Source: Prinsepia uniflora (Eukaryota > Streptophyta > Magnoliopsida > Rosales > Rosaceae). From it: a DNA stretch of 64,000 nucleotides. A program made the translations under genes and the position numbers. The notes under the pieces are model-generated. The model was not told where the DNA came from. It was given only the letters and a program-made list of their open reading frames with translations, and did no database searches. Of the stretch, positions 11,172 through 23,936 are shown piece after piece. Within the stretch, counting starts at the first letter, position 1, and each line of letters starts with the position of its first letter. The stretch covers positions 134,001 through 198,000 of the forward strand of contig CM064873.1 in the NCBI GenBank assembly GCA_032719365.1. Reading direction: 5' to 3'.

Positions 11172-13065
11172 ATGTCTGGGATGATGCTTACGCTGCTGCT
11201 ATGCCTCTCAGTTGGGACAATTTCGGTTGTCCACTGTGGAGACCCTTACCTTTACTTCACTTGGAATGTGACGTATGGAACCCTGTCTCCACTGGGAGTT
11301 CCCCAGCAAGTCATTCTCATAAATGGCCAATTTCCCGGACCCAACATCAACTCCACTACCAACAACAACCTTGTTGTCAATGTCTTCAATAACCTTGACG
11401 AGCCATTCCTTGTGACATGGTAATTTTTATTTTAATTAATTTGCTATAGGTTATATATATATATATATGGCTAATATATATAGAAATATATGAGGATTAA
11501 TTCATTGGATGTATTATTGCATTGCATGCAGGCATGGTATCCAGCAGAGGAAGAATCCATGGCAAGATGGCACCCTTGGAACCATGTGCCCCATCCCCCC
11601 TGGTAAAAACTACACCTACCAATTCCAAGTGAAGGACCAGATAGGGAGCTTCGTGTACTATCCCACAACTGCGATGCATAAGGCAGCTGGTGGATTTGGT
11701 GGTCTCCGCGTTAATAGTCGTCTGTTGATTCCCGTTCCTTATGCTGATCCTGAGGATGACTATACTGTCCTCATCGGTGACTGGTACACCAAAAGCCACA
11801 CTCAACTAAGAAAACTCTTGGACAGCGGTCGCACAATCGCCAGGCCTGAAGGTGTCCTTATCAATGGCAAATCAGCCAAGGGAGACGGCAAAGACCAGCC
11901 ACTGTTCACCATGAAGGCCGGAAAGACTTACAAGTACAGGGTTTGCAACATTGGGCTTAAGAACTCCCTCAATTTTCGGATCCAAGGCCACAGCATGAAG
12001 CTTGTTGAGATGGAGGGCTCCCACACTGTCCAAAACACCTACGACTCACTTGACGTGCATCTTGGCCAATGTTTCTCGGTGCTTGTCACTGCCGACAAGG
12101 AACCCAAGGACTACTATATCGTGGCTTCCACACGATTCACCAAGACCGTGCTCACCGGAAAAGGTATCGTCCGCTACGAGAATGGTAAGGGTCCTGCCTC
12201 GCCTGATGTTGCCGCAGGCCCTGTAGGATGGGCCTGGTCTCTCAACCAGTTCCGTTCCTTTAGGTGGAACCTGACTGCCAGTGCAGCCAGGCCTAATCCT
12301 CAGGGGTCTTACCACTACGGTAAGATTAACATCAGCCGCACCATCAAGCTTGTCAACTCCCCCGCCAAGATTGACGGAAAGCTTCGCTATGCCATCAATG
12401 GAGTCTCCCACGTGGACCCTGAAACCCCGCTCAAACTGGCTGACTACTACAAAATCGCCGAGAAGGTGTTTATGTTCGACATGATGAAGCCTGAACCCCC
12501 AGCTAAAGCTACAGACCAGGTCATCGTGGCGCCCAATGTTTTGAATGTTACCATCAGGGACTTCGTGGAAGTCATCTTTGAGAACCCGGAGAATAGCATT
12601 CAGACATGGCATTTGAATGGACACTCGTTTTTCTATGTTGCGTAAGTACACACATAATAGATTGCTGATTTAATTACGGTTTACGTACTTTAGATGCCTT
12701 AATGTAAAAAAAACGTACTTTAGATACATGCAAATTCAATTATGAATTAAATAAAAATATGCAGCGTGGAGCCCGGGAAGTGGACCCCATCAAAGAGACA
12801 GAACTACAACCTTCTTGACGCTGTGAGCAGGCACACAGTCCAAGTGTTTCCCAAATCTTGGGCTGCTGTCCTAATGACATACGACAATGCTGGAATGTGG
12901 AATGTTAGGTCAGAACAACTGGAGAGGAGCTATCTAGGACAGCAGCTCTACGTCGGCGTCGAAAATATTGCACGCTCCCTCAGAAACGAGTACAACATGC
13001 CAGACACCGCTCTTTTGTGTGGCCTTGTCAAGGATATGCCGAAGCCTGCACCTTACAGCATGTAA
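11172..13065 (+). CDS. SKS: SKU5-similar (SKS) multicopper-oxidase-like secreted protein, copy 1
   Basis: Three exons join in phase: 11172-11419, 11532-12641 and 12765-13065, with GT-AG introns of 112 and 123 bases, giving 552 residues. Family members are usually about 540-590. The N-terminus is a signal peptide (MSGMMLTLLLCLSVG) followed by GDPYLYFTWNVTYGTLSPLG, typical of the L-ascorbate-oxidase homologue/pollen BP10/NTP303-like branch. Three cupredoxin domains are recognisable: WHGIQQRKNPWQDG, PYADPEDDYTVLIGDW, then HLNGHSFF and AGMWNVRSE. Most copper-ligand histidines of true ascorbate oxidases are absent (MHKAAGG where the second His pair would be, and no HCH motif), so it is probably not an oxidase. 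N-glycosylation sequons are present (NVT, NST, NLT, NIS). The short tail PKPAPYSM has no hydrophobic GPI signal, so a soluble apoplastic protein is likely. A role in cell-wall or pollen-tube growth is inferred from the family. Confidence 0.93.
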
Positions 13066-16000
13066 TAATTTTATCACCGCCATGCCATGCCGCTAGCTTC
13101 ACACTCTACCACGTACTATTTTTATGAGAGAGATGACACAGAGATACAGCGGAGATCTGGCCAGTGTGCGCGTGTGACACGAGATCGACAACATGCATCA
13201 TTACAATTCATTCCTATATGTATTTCTTCGCATCCAATTTAAGCAAACAGACTTAGAAGAATTCATGGTAAAGAATAACAAGGGTTGGGACACCATAAAA
13301 GGGGAGTAATGCTCCATTTTCTGTGCATCAACCCTCTGCAATTATGCCATTACATTTTCCTAGCTAGCACCAGTACTAGACAAAAACAAAAAAAAGTTTG
13401 AGAGACAACAAAGATATGCCATAACATTTTTGTACTTTCGTTTATTTATATGCTATAAATTCCTTTCTTACCCCATGCACGTTGACTCTTATTTTTGAAT
13501 TATTACTTCATCATTTTATTTATTATTTTTTTTCTTTCTTATTATGAATTAGTTTATACTAATGAATTTGATGGAAATAAATGTAACTGATGATACACGT
13601 TATAAAGAGATTATATATGAAAATAAAATATAAATATAGATTATATAAAGTACGTAGAGAATCAAAAGATTTCATCAAATTTTTCTGACAAAAATAACCC
13701 TTGATTAATAACTTTTACATTTAACACAGAAATATACAATAATAAAACTAAATATTAAATTCAAAAATAAAATAAATAAACATTATTTTTTGAATTCATT
13801 TTTATTTCTTTTTATTTCTTAAAAATTATAAACAATGAACTCAAAATAAAAATATATAATAACATACACACATAAGCATGTGCATGAGTCTGGTACATAT
13901 ATATAATCGGAAGGACAATTTGGTTAAATTAATTTTCATTTAATCTAAAAAAATCCATTACCAAAAATAAATGCTAAACAATCTAAGTCTTTGTTAATGA
14001 AGGCTAAAATAGTAAAAATGATAAATAAAATTCAAAATAAGAAAAGGATAAGAATAAGATAAATATTGTATATATAATATATATGTTGCGGACTAAACAT
14101 ATAATACTGAGAAATGATATTTGAATTAGACTATTTAATGTGTCAATCAATTATAAATAATATTTATTTTTTATGATAAATAAAATATCACATTCAATTT
14201 AATCACTAAATATAATTAATTTAAGTTTTCTAAATAATATTACTTTATAATATTAGGAACTTCAACTTAAAAGGCCAAGACAAATTGAATATAATGAAAA
14301 CTCCTAAAAGATACAGTATATAATTTCCGTCCTCCAAATTGAAACTATTTAACCACAAATATAATGCACCCATCTTCCCGCCTCCCACTTCGGTCGTGTC
14401 ATGCTTCTCAGCATTTAACATGCATGACACAATATTTATTATCCATTTCCAAGGTCCCAACATAGCGAATGAAATCCTTATTGATGGTCTACTCTTTTAT
14501 TTTTTTATTTTTTTTATATGTAGTGCTATTTGTTATTAAGAAACGTATAGTCATTTCCCTTAAATTTCTACTAGGCTCATTTCTATGCCTGTAAGAGATT
14601 TGGGCGCATTACACACAATATTGAATATTAATGATTGATACGTACATGCGTGTATCAGATATTATTATATTATTATTTTAAATACATATAAATTTATTAT
14701 ATATATATAATACTGAAAAATAAACAAATTATTGAAGAACTATACCCCAACATACCCCATGCTCATTTCTTTGTGTTGATTGACTACAACGTAATCGAAT
14801 TAGGTTTTTTGAGGAACATAATATATATAATTGAATTAGTTAGTTAATTAATTAAGCAAACTCAAAATGCATCCAGCTGAATAATTTATAACCCTGACCA
14901 TAATTGAACTTTATTTTTTTTATGTAGTTATAAGATTTGAATCTAGGTAAAGGGGTCCAGCTCATCCCTTTACTAAATTTCTTAGTAAAATAATATTTAA
15001 TAAAAAAATTCATTTTTTCACATTTGAGATGGACTGGAGACCACCCCAAATGCACTTAGGTCTGTGCCTATATATAATCTTAGCGAACAATATATATATG
15101 TATCTTTTAACTCATCAAGTCGTGTCTCTTAATTTTGAAATGAGCTTCAAGAATTAAAAAATGAGTCCAGCTGAACTGCATCAAGCTGATTTAGTTATAT
15201 ATTAGCATGGCCATCTGTGCGATGCTGCGGGTTTGTAAAATGGTTTGTGTACATAGTAGTACAATAAAAAAAGTAAAGAGAAATAACTTAATTTTAAATA
15301 TATATCAATATCAATATCAAATTCCAAAACAATTCAAGCAATGATCTACATACAAATCTTTGAATATGAACATGAAGCTCGTTGTGCTTGATTATTCTCA
15401 ATGAATAATTATCTACACGACTTCAATTGAACTTGATCATCATAATGCAAAATGATGGATGAATAACTTACTTTCGAAAACCACATTCAAAGGACTTGGC
15501 ATAAGATTCGTACATTGGTTTATTTCCAGCTGAAGCTCTTATAACTTGGAGCAGAATCGGGACATGTAGCATAAATGAAAGCCATCAAAGAAGGAAAGAG
15601 GCAGAAGAAAGAAAGAGACAAAAGAATGAGGAAGAAGAAAGAAGGTTTCGTAGACCATATATAAAATTAATGCAAAACGACATATATGAACAACAAACAA
15701 TATTGGCTAACTGCCTCTTTACAAAATTGGAGGAGTTTTGTCACTCATATTTCTACTATCGGCTGCATAAAATTGCTCAAACAAAACAAAACTTTCTAAT
15801 AAACCTTGAAAAAAGTGTAAATCTCAAGAAACGCATATCAAATGGAGTTTACTGATGATAACCTCTTAAAATCAGAGCTAATAACCTGGATAAAAGAGAA
15901 TCTTCGTTTCGAAAAAAGAGATTTGTGTGGCCAAAGTTTCATACAAATCCATATATAACAAAGCATGTGCTTGTGTAACATTTAACAACATCACGACAGC

Positions 16001-19000
16001 TCCCCAAGCAAGTCGATTAACCCAGTCCATTTCATTGCAAATATATAGACCCAGTTAAACATGTAAAAATAGACTTAACTTGAATAATAGCACATAGAAG
16101 TAACAGTTTGGAAATATGATCAAGATTAAGGAATATCAGTTTGAAACCTTCATATGAATGTGAAAATTCCATTTGTTGAAAACTCATGGGACGATGTTGT
16201 TGCAGTGCAATATAAATACAGATAAATGATATAAGCAGCAAATTTAGACACTTAAAATAAACGATGCAAGCAATAATCAAAAGAAGCATAAATGATTAAG
16301 GACACCATAGCAGCATCAAGCACCAAAACGGCCATTTAGATAAGACAATGGAGAGGAAAAACCCCAAGTTCCATAAGAGCGGATAAGCTACCATAAACTA
16401 AGTAACAAATAGAGCGATGATCAGAAGGAAATTCATCCATAAATAAGTTAGGAAAAAAAAAAGCTTGAACGAAAAATTAGTTGCAATTAGTAACAGATGT
16501 GGAGCTACACAGAGACATTGAGGAATAAAACAACAAATTAAAAGAGGTAAAAGTATACAAATGAACATATTGAATGAGCGAGAGAAAAAAAAAACTGAGT
16601 AAGAAAATGACATACGCTATGTACTCTTTCCACATTATGACACATTGCTCAAAAATGTAAAAGTATACAAAGGAACAAATTGAATGAGCGGAAGAAAAAG
16701 AAAATGAGTAAGAGAATGACATACACTATGTACTCTTTCCACATTATAACACATTGCTCAAAAATGTTTTCTTCAAGCCTTAAATTAAAAATAACAAATT
16801 GATGTAAACTTTAACCGAAAATAATAATTTCAGTAAACATCATAGCCCACATATTCAATTAATGTTCATATAACTAACAGTAGAAAATTGTCATTTAATC
16901 GATGCATTTAAATAACCTTCACTGAGTTCATGAATTTGACATCTGGCTATCATCCAAACTGATTTCCCCTATAACAATAATTAAAATAATTAGAAACGAA
17001 AACTACATACAAAAGGAAAATGATATAAGCTATGTTGCCTTTATCACACACAATTGATTTACTCATTCTCAAAACATGTAGTCAAATATCAAATAAAGGC
17101 AAGAAAAGAAACTTGACATGTTAGTAAAGAAAATTTGGAGTCAAAATCGATCGACCAAGAAACATCAAACTATAATAAAAAAACAAAAGAATTAAATAAT
17201 ACCAAAATTAGACGGGAGTATTAAAAATGCAAATGCAACAAAGAGCTGGAACGAACATCAATGAGCCATTCTAACAAAAGCTCAGCAGATCCAACTATAT
17301 TCAAGATTAAGTAACATTTAATCTGTAAAAAACCCCAAAAACAACATGAAGCAAGAGCTAAGAAAATAAGAAAGTAAAGAAGTATTAGATGACTGAGACC
17401 AACTGTAACGACCCGGACGTTCGGCTGTCACCAACCCAAAGCAACAGTATTAGATCATAAAATCTATTGGGTGATATTTAGATATGATGGTTTATATAAT
17501 TAGAAAACAATGGTCTTATAAGCAGTCATATTTTCTTTTAGATATATTTTCACCAAAGATTCTTGCGGAAAATTAGATCTGCTTATGAAATTGTGGTATC
17601 AAATTGTCCAAACCAAATGATAGGTAACAATATAATTTACTATTTATATTTAGGCTGCCTTATGTTTTACCACCTTGAACAACATCTTACTCATGCAGTT
17701 GGAACTAAAAATCTATAAAGCTTTTATATGATTAAAATTCATTTACTCTTGTGACACGCCGAAACGGTGTATATAAAGCAATTACCTTTGTTAAGAAATC
17801 TCAATTTAAAACCCATAATTTGTAAATTAAAAACTCTAATTTAAAAATTGAGAACTTTAATCGTGCTGAGAACGCAACATCCAAAACAATGGATCTATCA
17901 AATGATTACACAAAAAAATTACATGTTAATGATTATATTAGACAACATGTACCAAATCCACCGTGACTTCAATTGTAATAGAAACTGCAAATTAACAGAA
18001 AATTAAATAAACCATATTAATGGTAAATGATTAACACGCCATATAGAAGTTCAATTTTTTTATTATATATTCCTGCATATTCCAACACACACATACAACA
18101 ATTGAAATGCTAAAGAAATTGATAAATTTAATTGACAGAAAAAAAATCACCTTGTTGACATCAATAGTTTTTCTCGAAGGTTATGTTCTTCTTGCACTCA
18201 GAGTAGTGCATGTTTTGCTTCAGACCCTAAACCAAACCCCTGAAATCCTTCATTAACATACATTTTTCAAATAAACAAATCCCACAAATTAAACTATTGA
18301 ATAGGAAAATCAAAACTTTGTTGCAAGGTAGGATTGATGATCAATGCTAATTGAAACTTTTTTTGTGGAGATTGAAAGCTTGAAGCTATTGAATAGAGCC
18401 AAGAAAATAACCAATAATTATTAAAAATCTAAATTGAAGGAAAAATTTAAACAGATTTATTGGAAATCTAAAAAAAAAATTAAAACCAAAATTTAAATAG
18501 CATGAACAATAATACTAATCAGATGATCAAAGAAGGAAAAAAATAAAATCTGGAAAATTTTGAAATATACAGAGCAGCATAAAACCTTACTTGGGTTTTC
18601 TTCTGTAGGAACTTGAAGTGCACATGGGTTTTCTACAACGTTAAAGAAGCTCAAATTAAGTCCTGGATCAACATCAAAATAACCAATTAAAAAGGTTTTA
18701 AACTTAAGAAGTAATTATCTCCATGGCAAAAGAAAAAAGAGGAATCGCAAGCTATATGATAAGTAAATAATAAAATCAATCAAAAACCCAAGATACAATT
18801 GAAGATTAAACAATTTTAGCATATGTAAGTTCCATATGAAATCATGTGCCTTATAGGTCAAGTTTAATTCCTAGCCTTTAATTCTTGGAAAATATAGCAT
18901 GAATCATGATTGAATTAGCTATAAATATTGAAGATTAAACATAAATAGTTCTAGTTGTTTCATTGTTATAATAAGGGGTTAATCATGAAAACAAAAACCC

Positions 19001-19898
19001 TAGAATTAAAACCAAACTGGAAGAAAGGAAAAAAGAAATAACTAATTTCATCAAATTGTAACAAAATTGAAAAAGACAAATTAAAAAGGTATTCATTAAT
19101 CAAAAGATTCAAAGAAACTAAAGTGAACATTAATGCATAAATATGATGCATTTGTAAGTAAATTAAGTTAAATTCATCGGATGAGAAAATGCCAAAAACT
19201 AAATCTTATGATGCATTGCATAAAATGCATCTAAAGAAGCAAACATGCAATTTTTGTGAGCATAAATCGCCTATATATCTGAATTTAGTGGGTGAATGAT
19301 CAAACATTTAATTCATGCTATCAATATAACAACCCATAGTATGTAGACAATATGGGGTTGATTATATACTGCTCCCCTAGATACACCTGCAAGAAGATTT
19401 ATCAACTATCATAATAGGTGATTCATAATAAATATATTTAATTTAATGCTTAAAATGGCAGTACTATTAAATGCAAGCAAGCAACTATATATCGAAGTCA
19501 TTTTCTTTTTTGGGAATTCCTTTAGAATGTAACCAGTATGCAGACTTACAAAGAAGAATTCCAATTAGACTGCTTCCATTTGGATACTTTTTGTTGCATT
19601 TTAATTTGAATTATATGGAAAATAATCTTACAATACTATCATATTAATAGTAACAAAAAAGTTTAGTCTTTAAGAAGACATGTAACTGCAGTTTCAAAAA
19701 CCTGCATTATGCCACTGCATTAACCTTATATAAATAAAAAAACATACAGGTTTAATATATAGTACGAAAACAACCCAACATATGGGTGTCGGAGAAGGGG
19801 GAGCTGCACCTTCAGGAGAAAGAGACATGACTTCACTGGAATTAAAATGCTTTCTGCACTCGCACCAGTCGGAATTGAGATTGGGGATTGATTCCCTA
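13066..19898. other. Long AT-rich gene-free stretch
   Basis: I find no convincing coding region, RNA gene or complete mobile element. Visible structure is limited to an imperfect 110-bp tandem duplication (16548-16766) and an isolated TGTAACGACCCGG word at 17405 that resembles the gypsy LTR start but lacks the rest of that LTR. Parts of 15500-19200 read like UTR or intron sequence on the minus strand, without supportable exons. Confidence 0.5.
16548..16766. repeat. Diverged ~110-bp tandem duplication
   Basis: Unit 16548-16657 and unit 16658-16766 both run from TAAAAGTATACAAA through GAGCG, GAGTAAG, AATGACATAC, TATGTACTCTTTCCACATTAT and CACATTGCTCAAAAATG. They differ by scattered substitutions and small indels, so the duplication is older than the 95-bp one at 10301. 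Confidence 0.85.
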
Positions 19899-19903
19899 GA
19901 AAC

Positions 19904-20052
19904 TGTTGGAGATCGGGATTCCGGCCATTATATAGACTCGGGAGTTCAACCCTAAAACCAATTGGTGATAGGGGGAGTTGCCCAAGGCTATATAAGGCAC
20001 ACATTCTATTTCCTCTTTTCCAATGTGGGACTCTTATCCTCACATCCCAACA
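19904..20052 (-). repeat. 3' short LTR of the TRIM-like element
   Basis: On the minus strand it begins TGTTGGGATGTGAGG and ends TCTCCAACA. It contains GTCCCACAT, and TATA-like CTATATAA near its end. It is about 97% identical to the copy at 24933-25080. Target duplication GAAAC lies at 19899-19903. Confidence 0.92.
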
Positions 20053-20269
20053 CGCCCCCTTACGTGTGGCGGCTCTTCCAGCCAACACGTGACGATGTGA
20101 GCCCATTGTCCCACATTCGTATGAGCCCATTGTCTCATACCTCTCTCAACTCTTTTTTTTTTTCAACCACTAGCAGGTTGTTGTCACTACGCCCCCTATC
20201 GGTGTGGCGGCGAGTGAATGGGCGACGTGTGGCACGTGTGGCGGTTAAACCATCTACGTGGGATAACCC
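20053..20269 (-). mobile_element. Non-coding interior of the TRIM-like element
   Basis: This short segment lies between the inner primer-binding site and the 3' short LTR, with the purine run GGGGGCG directly before the LTR on the minus strand. It contains two copies of a GAGACAATGGGCTCA-like motif and CACACGTG-type words but no coding frame. Its length plus two ~148-bp LTRs would give an uninterrupted element of roughly half a kilobase, the normal TRIM size. Confidence 0.75.
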
Positions 20270-20281
20270 GCTCTGATACCA
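20270..20281 (-). promoter_or_regulatory. Inner primer-binding site, abutting the copia LTR
   Basis: On the minus strand this reads TGGTATCAGAGC, the common plant retroelement site complementary to the 3' end of initiator methionine tRNA. It directly follows the CCAACA end of the 575-bp LTR and leads into TRIM, not copia, interior sequence. Confidence 0.9.
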
Positions 20282-20856
20282 TGTTGGATTTCAGAACTTG
20301 AAGATCGAAGATCAATGAAGAATCGGATTCAATTTCAGAAGAGCTTCTTGCTTGAGGTAACAACTTCTTCCTTACACTCCTAGCTGGAAAACTTGTGGAT
20401 AGGTTAGATTAGGATTTGAGATGAATGATTTGCACTCTAGCTTTTAGGAAAATGAGAAGAATGAGAAAAATGGATTGATCGAATAAGAAAATGAACTCAG
20501 AGGTTTACTGTTTCATTGATGCACAGAAAGTGTTTGACAAAATTCCAATAAGAACAGTTTTGCCTTTTTTCTTATGCTCTCACCGTCTAGAGAGAGACAT
20601 ACATTCTCTTAATTGATTCTATGATGATTTTTACTCATTACATACATTCTTCTCTGTACAATTTGTTAGAGAGGAATGACATCATCACACACACACATTA
20701 CATGATTTCTTGCTCACTAAGACACACACTCACACGCCTCACTCACGTGCTAACACTAACAGAATTTAATACAGGTGGCAAGATTCTATTTGAGTGTTTG
20801 ATCAGCTGCATTGCAGCTTGATCAAACCCGATCCAGGTGCAGCTTACATTCCAACA
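20282..20856 (-). mobile_element. 575-bp Ty1/copia LTR (only copy)
   Basis: On the minus strand it begins TGTTGGAATGTAAGC directly after the purine tract GGAAGGGG at the end of pol, and ends GAAATCCAACA. It is unrelated to the 148-bp short LTRs. No second copy exists at the other end of the copia body, where the short LTR and primer-binding site lie instead. Confidence 0.88.
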
Positions 20857-23800
20857 CCCCTTCCTAAGCTGCATTCTGGTTTGACCCCTAAGAGACCCCT
20901 TAGGTAGTGGAATCTTGTCTTAGGAAGAGCTTTAGTTAGGATATCTGCCACCTGATCCTCAGTTCTGCAGTATTGCAGTAGAACTTCCCCATTCTGCATA
21001 GAGTCCCTGATGTAGTGCACCTTCCTATTGATATGCTTTGTTCTGTTGTGAAAAACAGGATTCTTTGCCATGGCTATGGCAGATTGATTATCACAGTTAA
21101 GAATAGTAGGTCCTGACTGTTTTTCCCCAAGATCCTGTAGGATAAACCTGAGCCACACTGCCTGTGTTGTGGCCTCAGCAGCACTTACATACTCTGCCTC
21201 TGCAGTTGATAGTGCCACACAATTCTGCTTGATTGAGGCCCAGGAGAAAACACCATTTCCAAAAGTGAAAACATACCCAGAGGTGCTTTTACTGTCATCT
21301 TCAGAACCTCCCCAGTCACTGTCATAATAGCCTATTAGGGTAGAATCCTCACGTTTCTTATACTCTATGCCATAATCCAGTGTCCCTTGAATGTATCTAA
21401 GGACCCTTCTTGCTGTTCCAAGATGCTTCTTGGTTGGATTATGCATGTATCTTGACAGTAGACTAGTAGCATACATCACATCAGGTCTTGTGGCTGTTAA
21501 GTACAATAAACTGCCAACAATCTGTCTGTAAAGCTGTTCATCAGCAGCTTCACTTCCATCATCTCTTCTTAACCTCTCATTAGCTACTAGGGGAATGCTC
21601 ACTGATTTACATCCTTTGAGTCCAAATTTCTCAAGCAAGGAAGAAGCATACTTCCTTTGCTGAATAAAAATCCCTGAACTGGATTGAATAACCCCCATTC
21701 CAAGAAAATGATGAAGTAAACCCAGGTCTGTCATCTCATACCTCTTCATCATATCTTGTTTGAATTTTTCCACCATTTCAGTGTTATCACCTGTATAGAG
21801 GATATCATCAACATAGATAGAAACAATTAAGGTACCTTCACCCTTTTTCACCTTCAAATACAATGTGGCTTCACTTGTGCTCCTTAAGAATCCACAGTCC
21901 AGTAGATAGCAATCAATCTCCGAGTACCAAGCCCTTGGTGCTTGCTTTAATCCATAGAGAGCTTTCTGCAACTTAAACACCTTGTCTTCATGACCCTGTC
22001 TTGTGAAACCTTCTGGTTGATCTACATAGACATCCTCTTCTAGAATACCATTGAGAAAAGCTGATTTCACATCTAGCTGAAACAGCTTCCAGCCTCTTTG
22101 AGCAGCTAGTGCAATTAGCACTCTGATTGTATCAAGTCTGGCCACTGGTGCAAATGTCTCATGAAAATCAATCCCAGGTTTTTGTGAGTACCCCTTTGCT
22201 ACAAGTCTGGCTTTGAGTTTTTGAACTGTTCCATCCAGATTTAGTTTGGTCTTGTAGACCCATTTAACTCCAATCACAGGCTTCTCACTAGGTCTATCCA
22301 CAAGACTCCAGGTTTCATTTTTCTCAATCATCTCAATCTCTGTCTCCATAACCTTCTGCCATCCTTTGTCTTGAACAGCTTCTTGGAAAGATTCAGGTTT
22401 CACAATAGCCACATGGCATCTAGCATAGATTTCATCCAGACTCCTAATCTTTACAGGAGTTGAACTAGTCTCTGAATCTGTCTCTTCACCTGTATTACCT
22501 GCAGTCTCAGATTGAGTCTGTCCTGGTACTTCTGCTTCACTGTTTTCAGTACCAGTTGCTGTGAGTATATCGGGAAAACATGGAATACTGACTTCCAAGT
22601 TTTCTTCCCAATTCCATCTTGCACTTTCTTTGAAGGTAACAGTTCTAGAAACCACAACTTTCTTGGTTTCTAGACAATAAATTCTGTACCCCTTTTCACA
22701 GCTACCATAACCCACAAACACTCCCCTGACTGCAGAAGAATCCAACTTCTGTCTTAGTTGGCTAGGAACATGGTAGAAACAGATTGATCCAAAAACTCTT
22801 AGATGACTTATTCCTGGTTTTCTCCCACTATACACTTCAAAAGGAGTTTTCTTCTTTAAGGCCTTGGTTGGGCACCTATTAAGCAAATAGACTGCAGTAG
22901 TCACTGCTTCACCCCAAAACGTGTAGGGCATATTCTTGTCATGGATCATTGCTTTAGCCATCTCCACAATAGTTCTGTTCTTTCTCTCTGCAACACCATT
23001 CTGTTGTGGAGAGTAAGCGACAGTAAGTTGCCTTTGAATCCCCAAATCTTCACAGTAATTCAGAAATTCCTGAGATGTAAATTCCCCACCCCTGTCACTT
23101 CTGATTTTCTTGATCCTTTTCCCTGTCTGAAGTTCAACCATAGCCTTGAACTTCTTGAATGCATTGAATACTCCTGATTTGTGTCTTAGGAGATAGGACC
23201 AGCACATTCTTGAATGGTCATCAATAAACGTGAGAAAGTATTTGTTCCCACTTAGAGTCTCAGTTTGCATTGGTCCACATAGGTCTGTATGTATCAGTTC
23301 CAGCAACTGTGTTGATCTCCAAGCACCTTTCTCAAAGGTCTCCACATGTTGTTTTCCAAAAACACAGCCCTCACAGCATTCCTCTTTCTTAGAAAGTCTA
23401 GGCATACCAATCACCATATCATTAGTGACTAGTGAAGACAAACTTGAATGATTCAAGTGTCCATATCTTCTGTGCCACAGCCATGAACTTCCTTCTTCTA
23501 CTGCCACATTAGCCATTGGAAGAACTTGCTGGAAAGTTAAAGGGAAACACCTATTACTGGTCATAGCAACACTAGCTATTTCATGTCCCTGCTCATAGAT
23601 AGTTGCTTTCCTCCCTTCAAAAACCAGATTATATCCATGCTCCACCATTTGCCCAACACTTAACAGGTTCTCATCCAAGCCAGGCACTAACATCACTTCT
23701 CTTATCATTCTGTCACCCCCCTGTGTCTTGATAACCAGAGAGCCCTTGCCTTTGGCTTCCACCAGCTCTCCTGTCCCCATTTTTACCCTGCACTTCAAGG

Positions 23801-23936
23801 TTCTATCAAGATCAATCAATGCTGATTCTTGAGAGGTCATGTGGTTACTACATCCACTGTACAAATACCAGACATCAGCACTCTTAGAAGTAGTAACAGA
23901 ATGACAGGCATAAAACATGGCTGCATCATCTTCTAT
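20844..23936 (-). pseudogene. Ty1/copia pol: protease, integrase, reverse transcriptase, RNase H
   Basis: This is a long uninterrupted frame in the same phase as gag, separated from it by a single TAG at 23937-23939. Numbered from the Met at 23918, the protease motif at residues 17-22 reads WYLYSG: the position normally held by the catalytic Asp is Tyr (codon 23859-23861). The integrase zinc motif follows (HRRYGHL ... CEGCVFG), then the integrase core (IHTDLCGPM to SPQQNGVAERKNR). Reverse transcriptase motifs include KARLVAKGYSQ, QLDVKSAFLNG and YVDD, and RNase H has CDNQSAIAMAKNP and FHNRTKHI. The stop at 20844-20846 lies inside the LTR. RT and integrase look complete, but the protease change and the upstream stop argue against self-sufficient activity. 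Confidence 0.9.

Noticed and set aside
15500..19300. Possible disrupted minus-strand gene
   Set aside because: Some segments resemble leader or intron sequence, but no exon chain with a recognisable protein could be built.
19904..20052. Cassandra-type TRIM with a 5S-derived LTR
   Set aside because: I see no 5S rRNA-like internal promoter sequence in these short LTRs; only the size and primer-binding site fit TRIMs in general.
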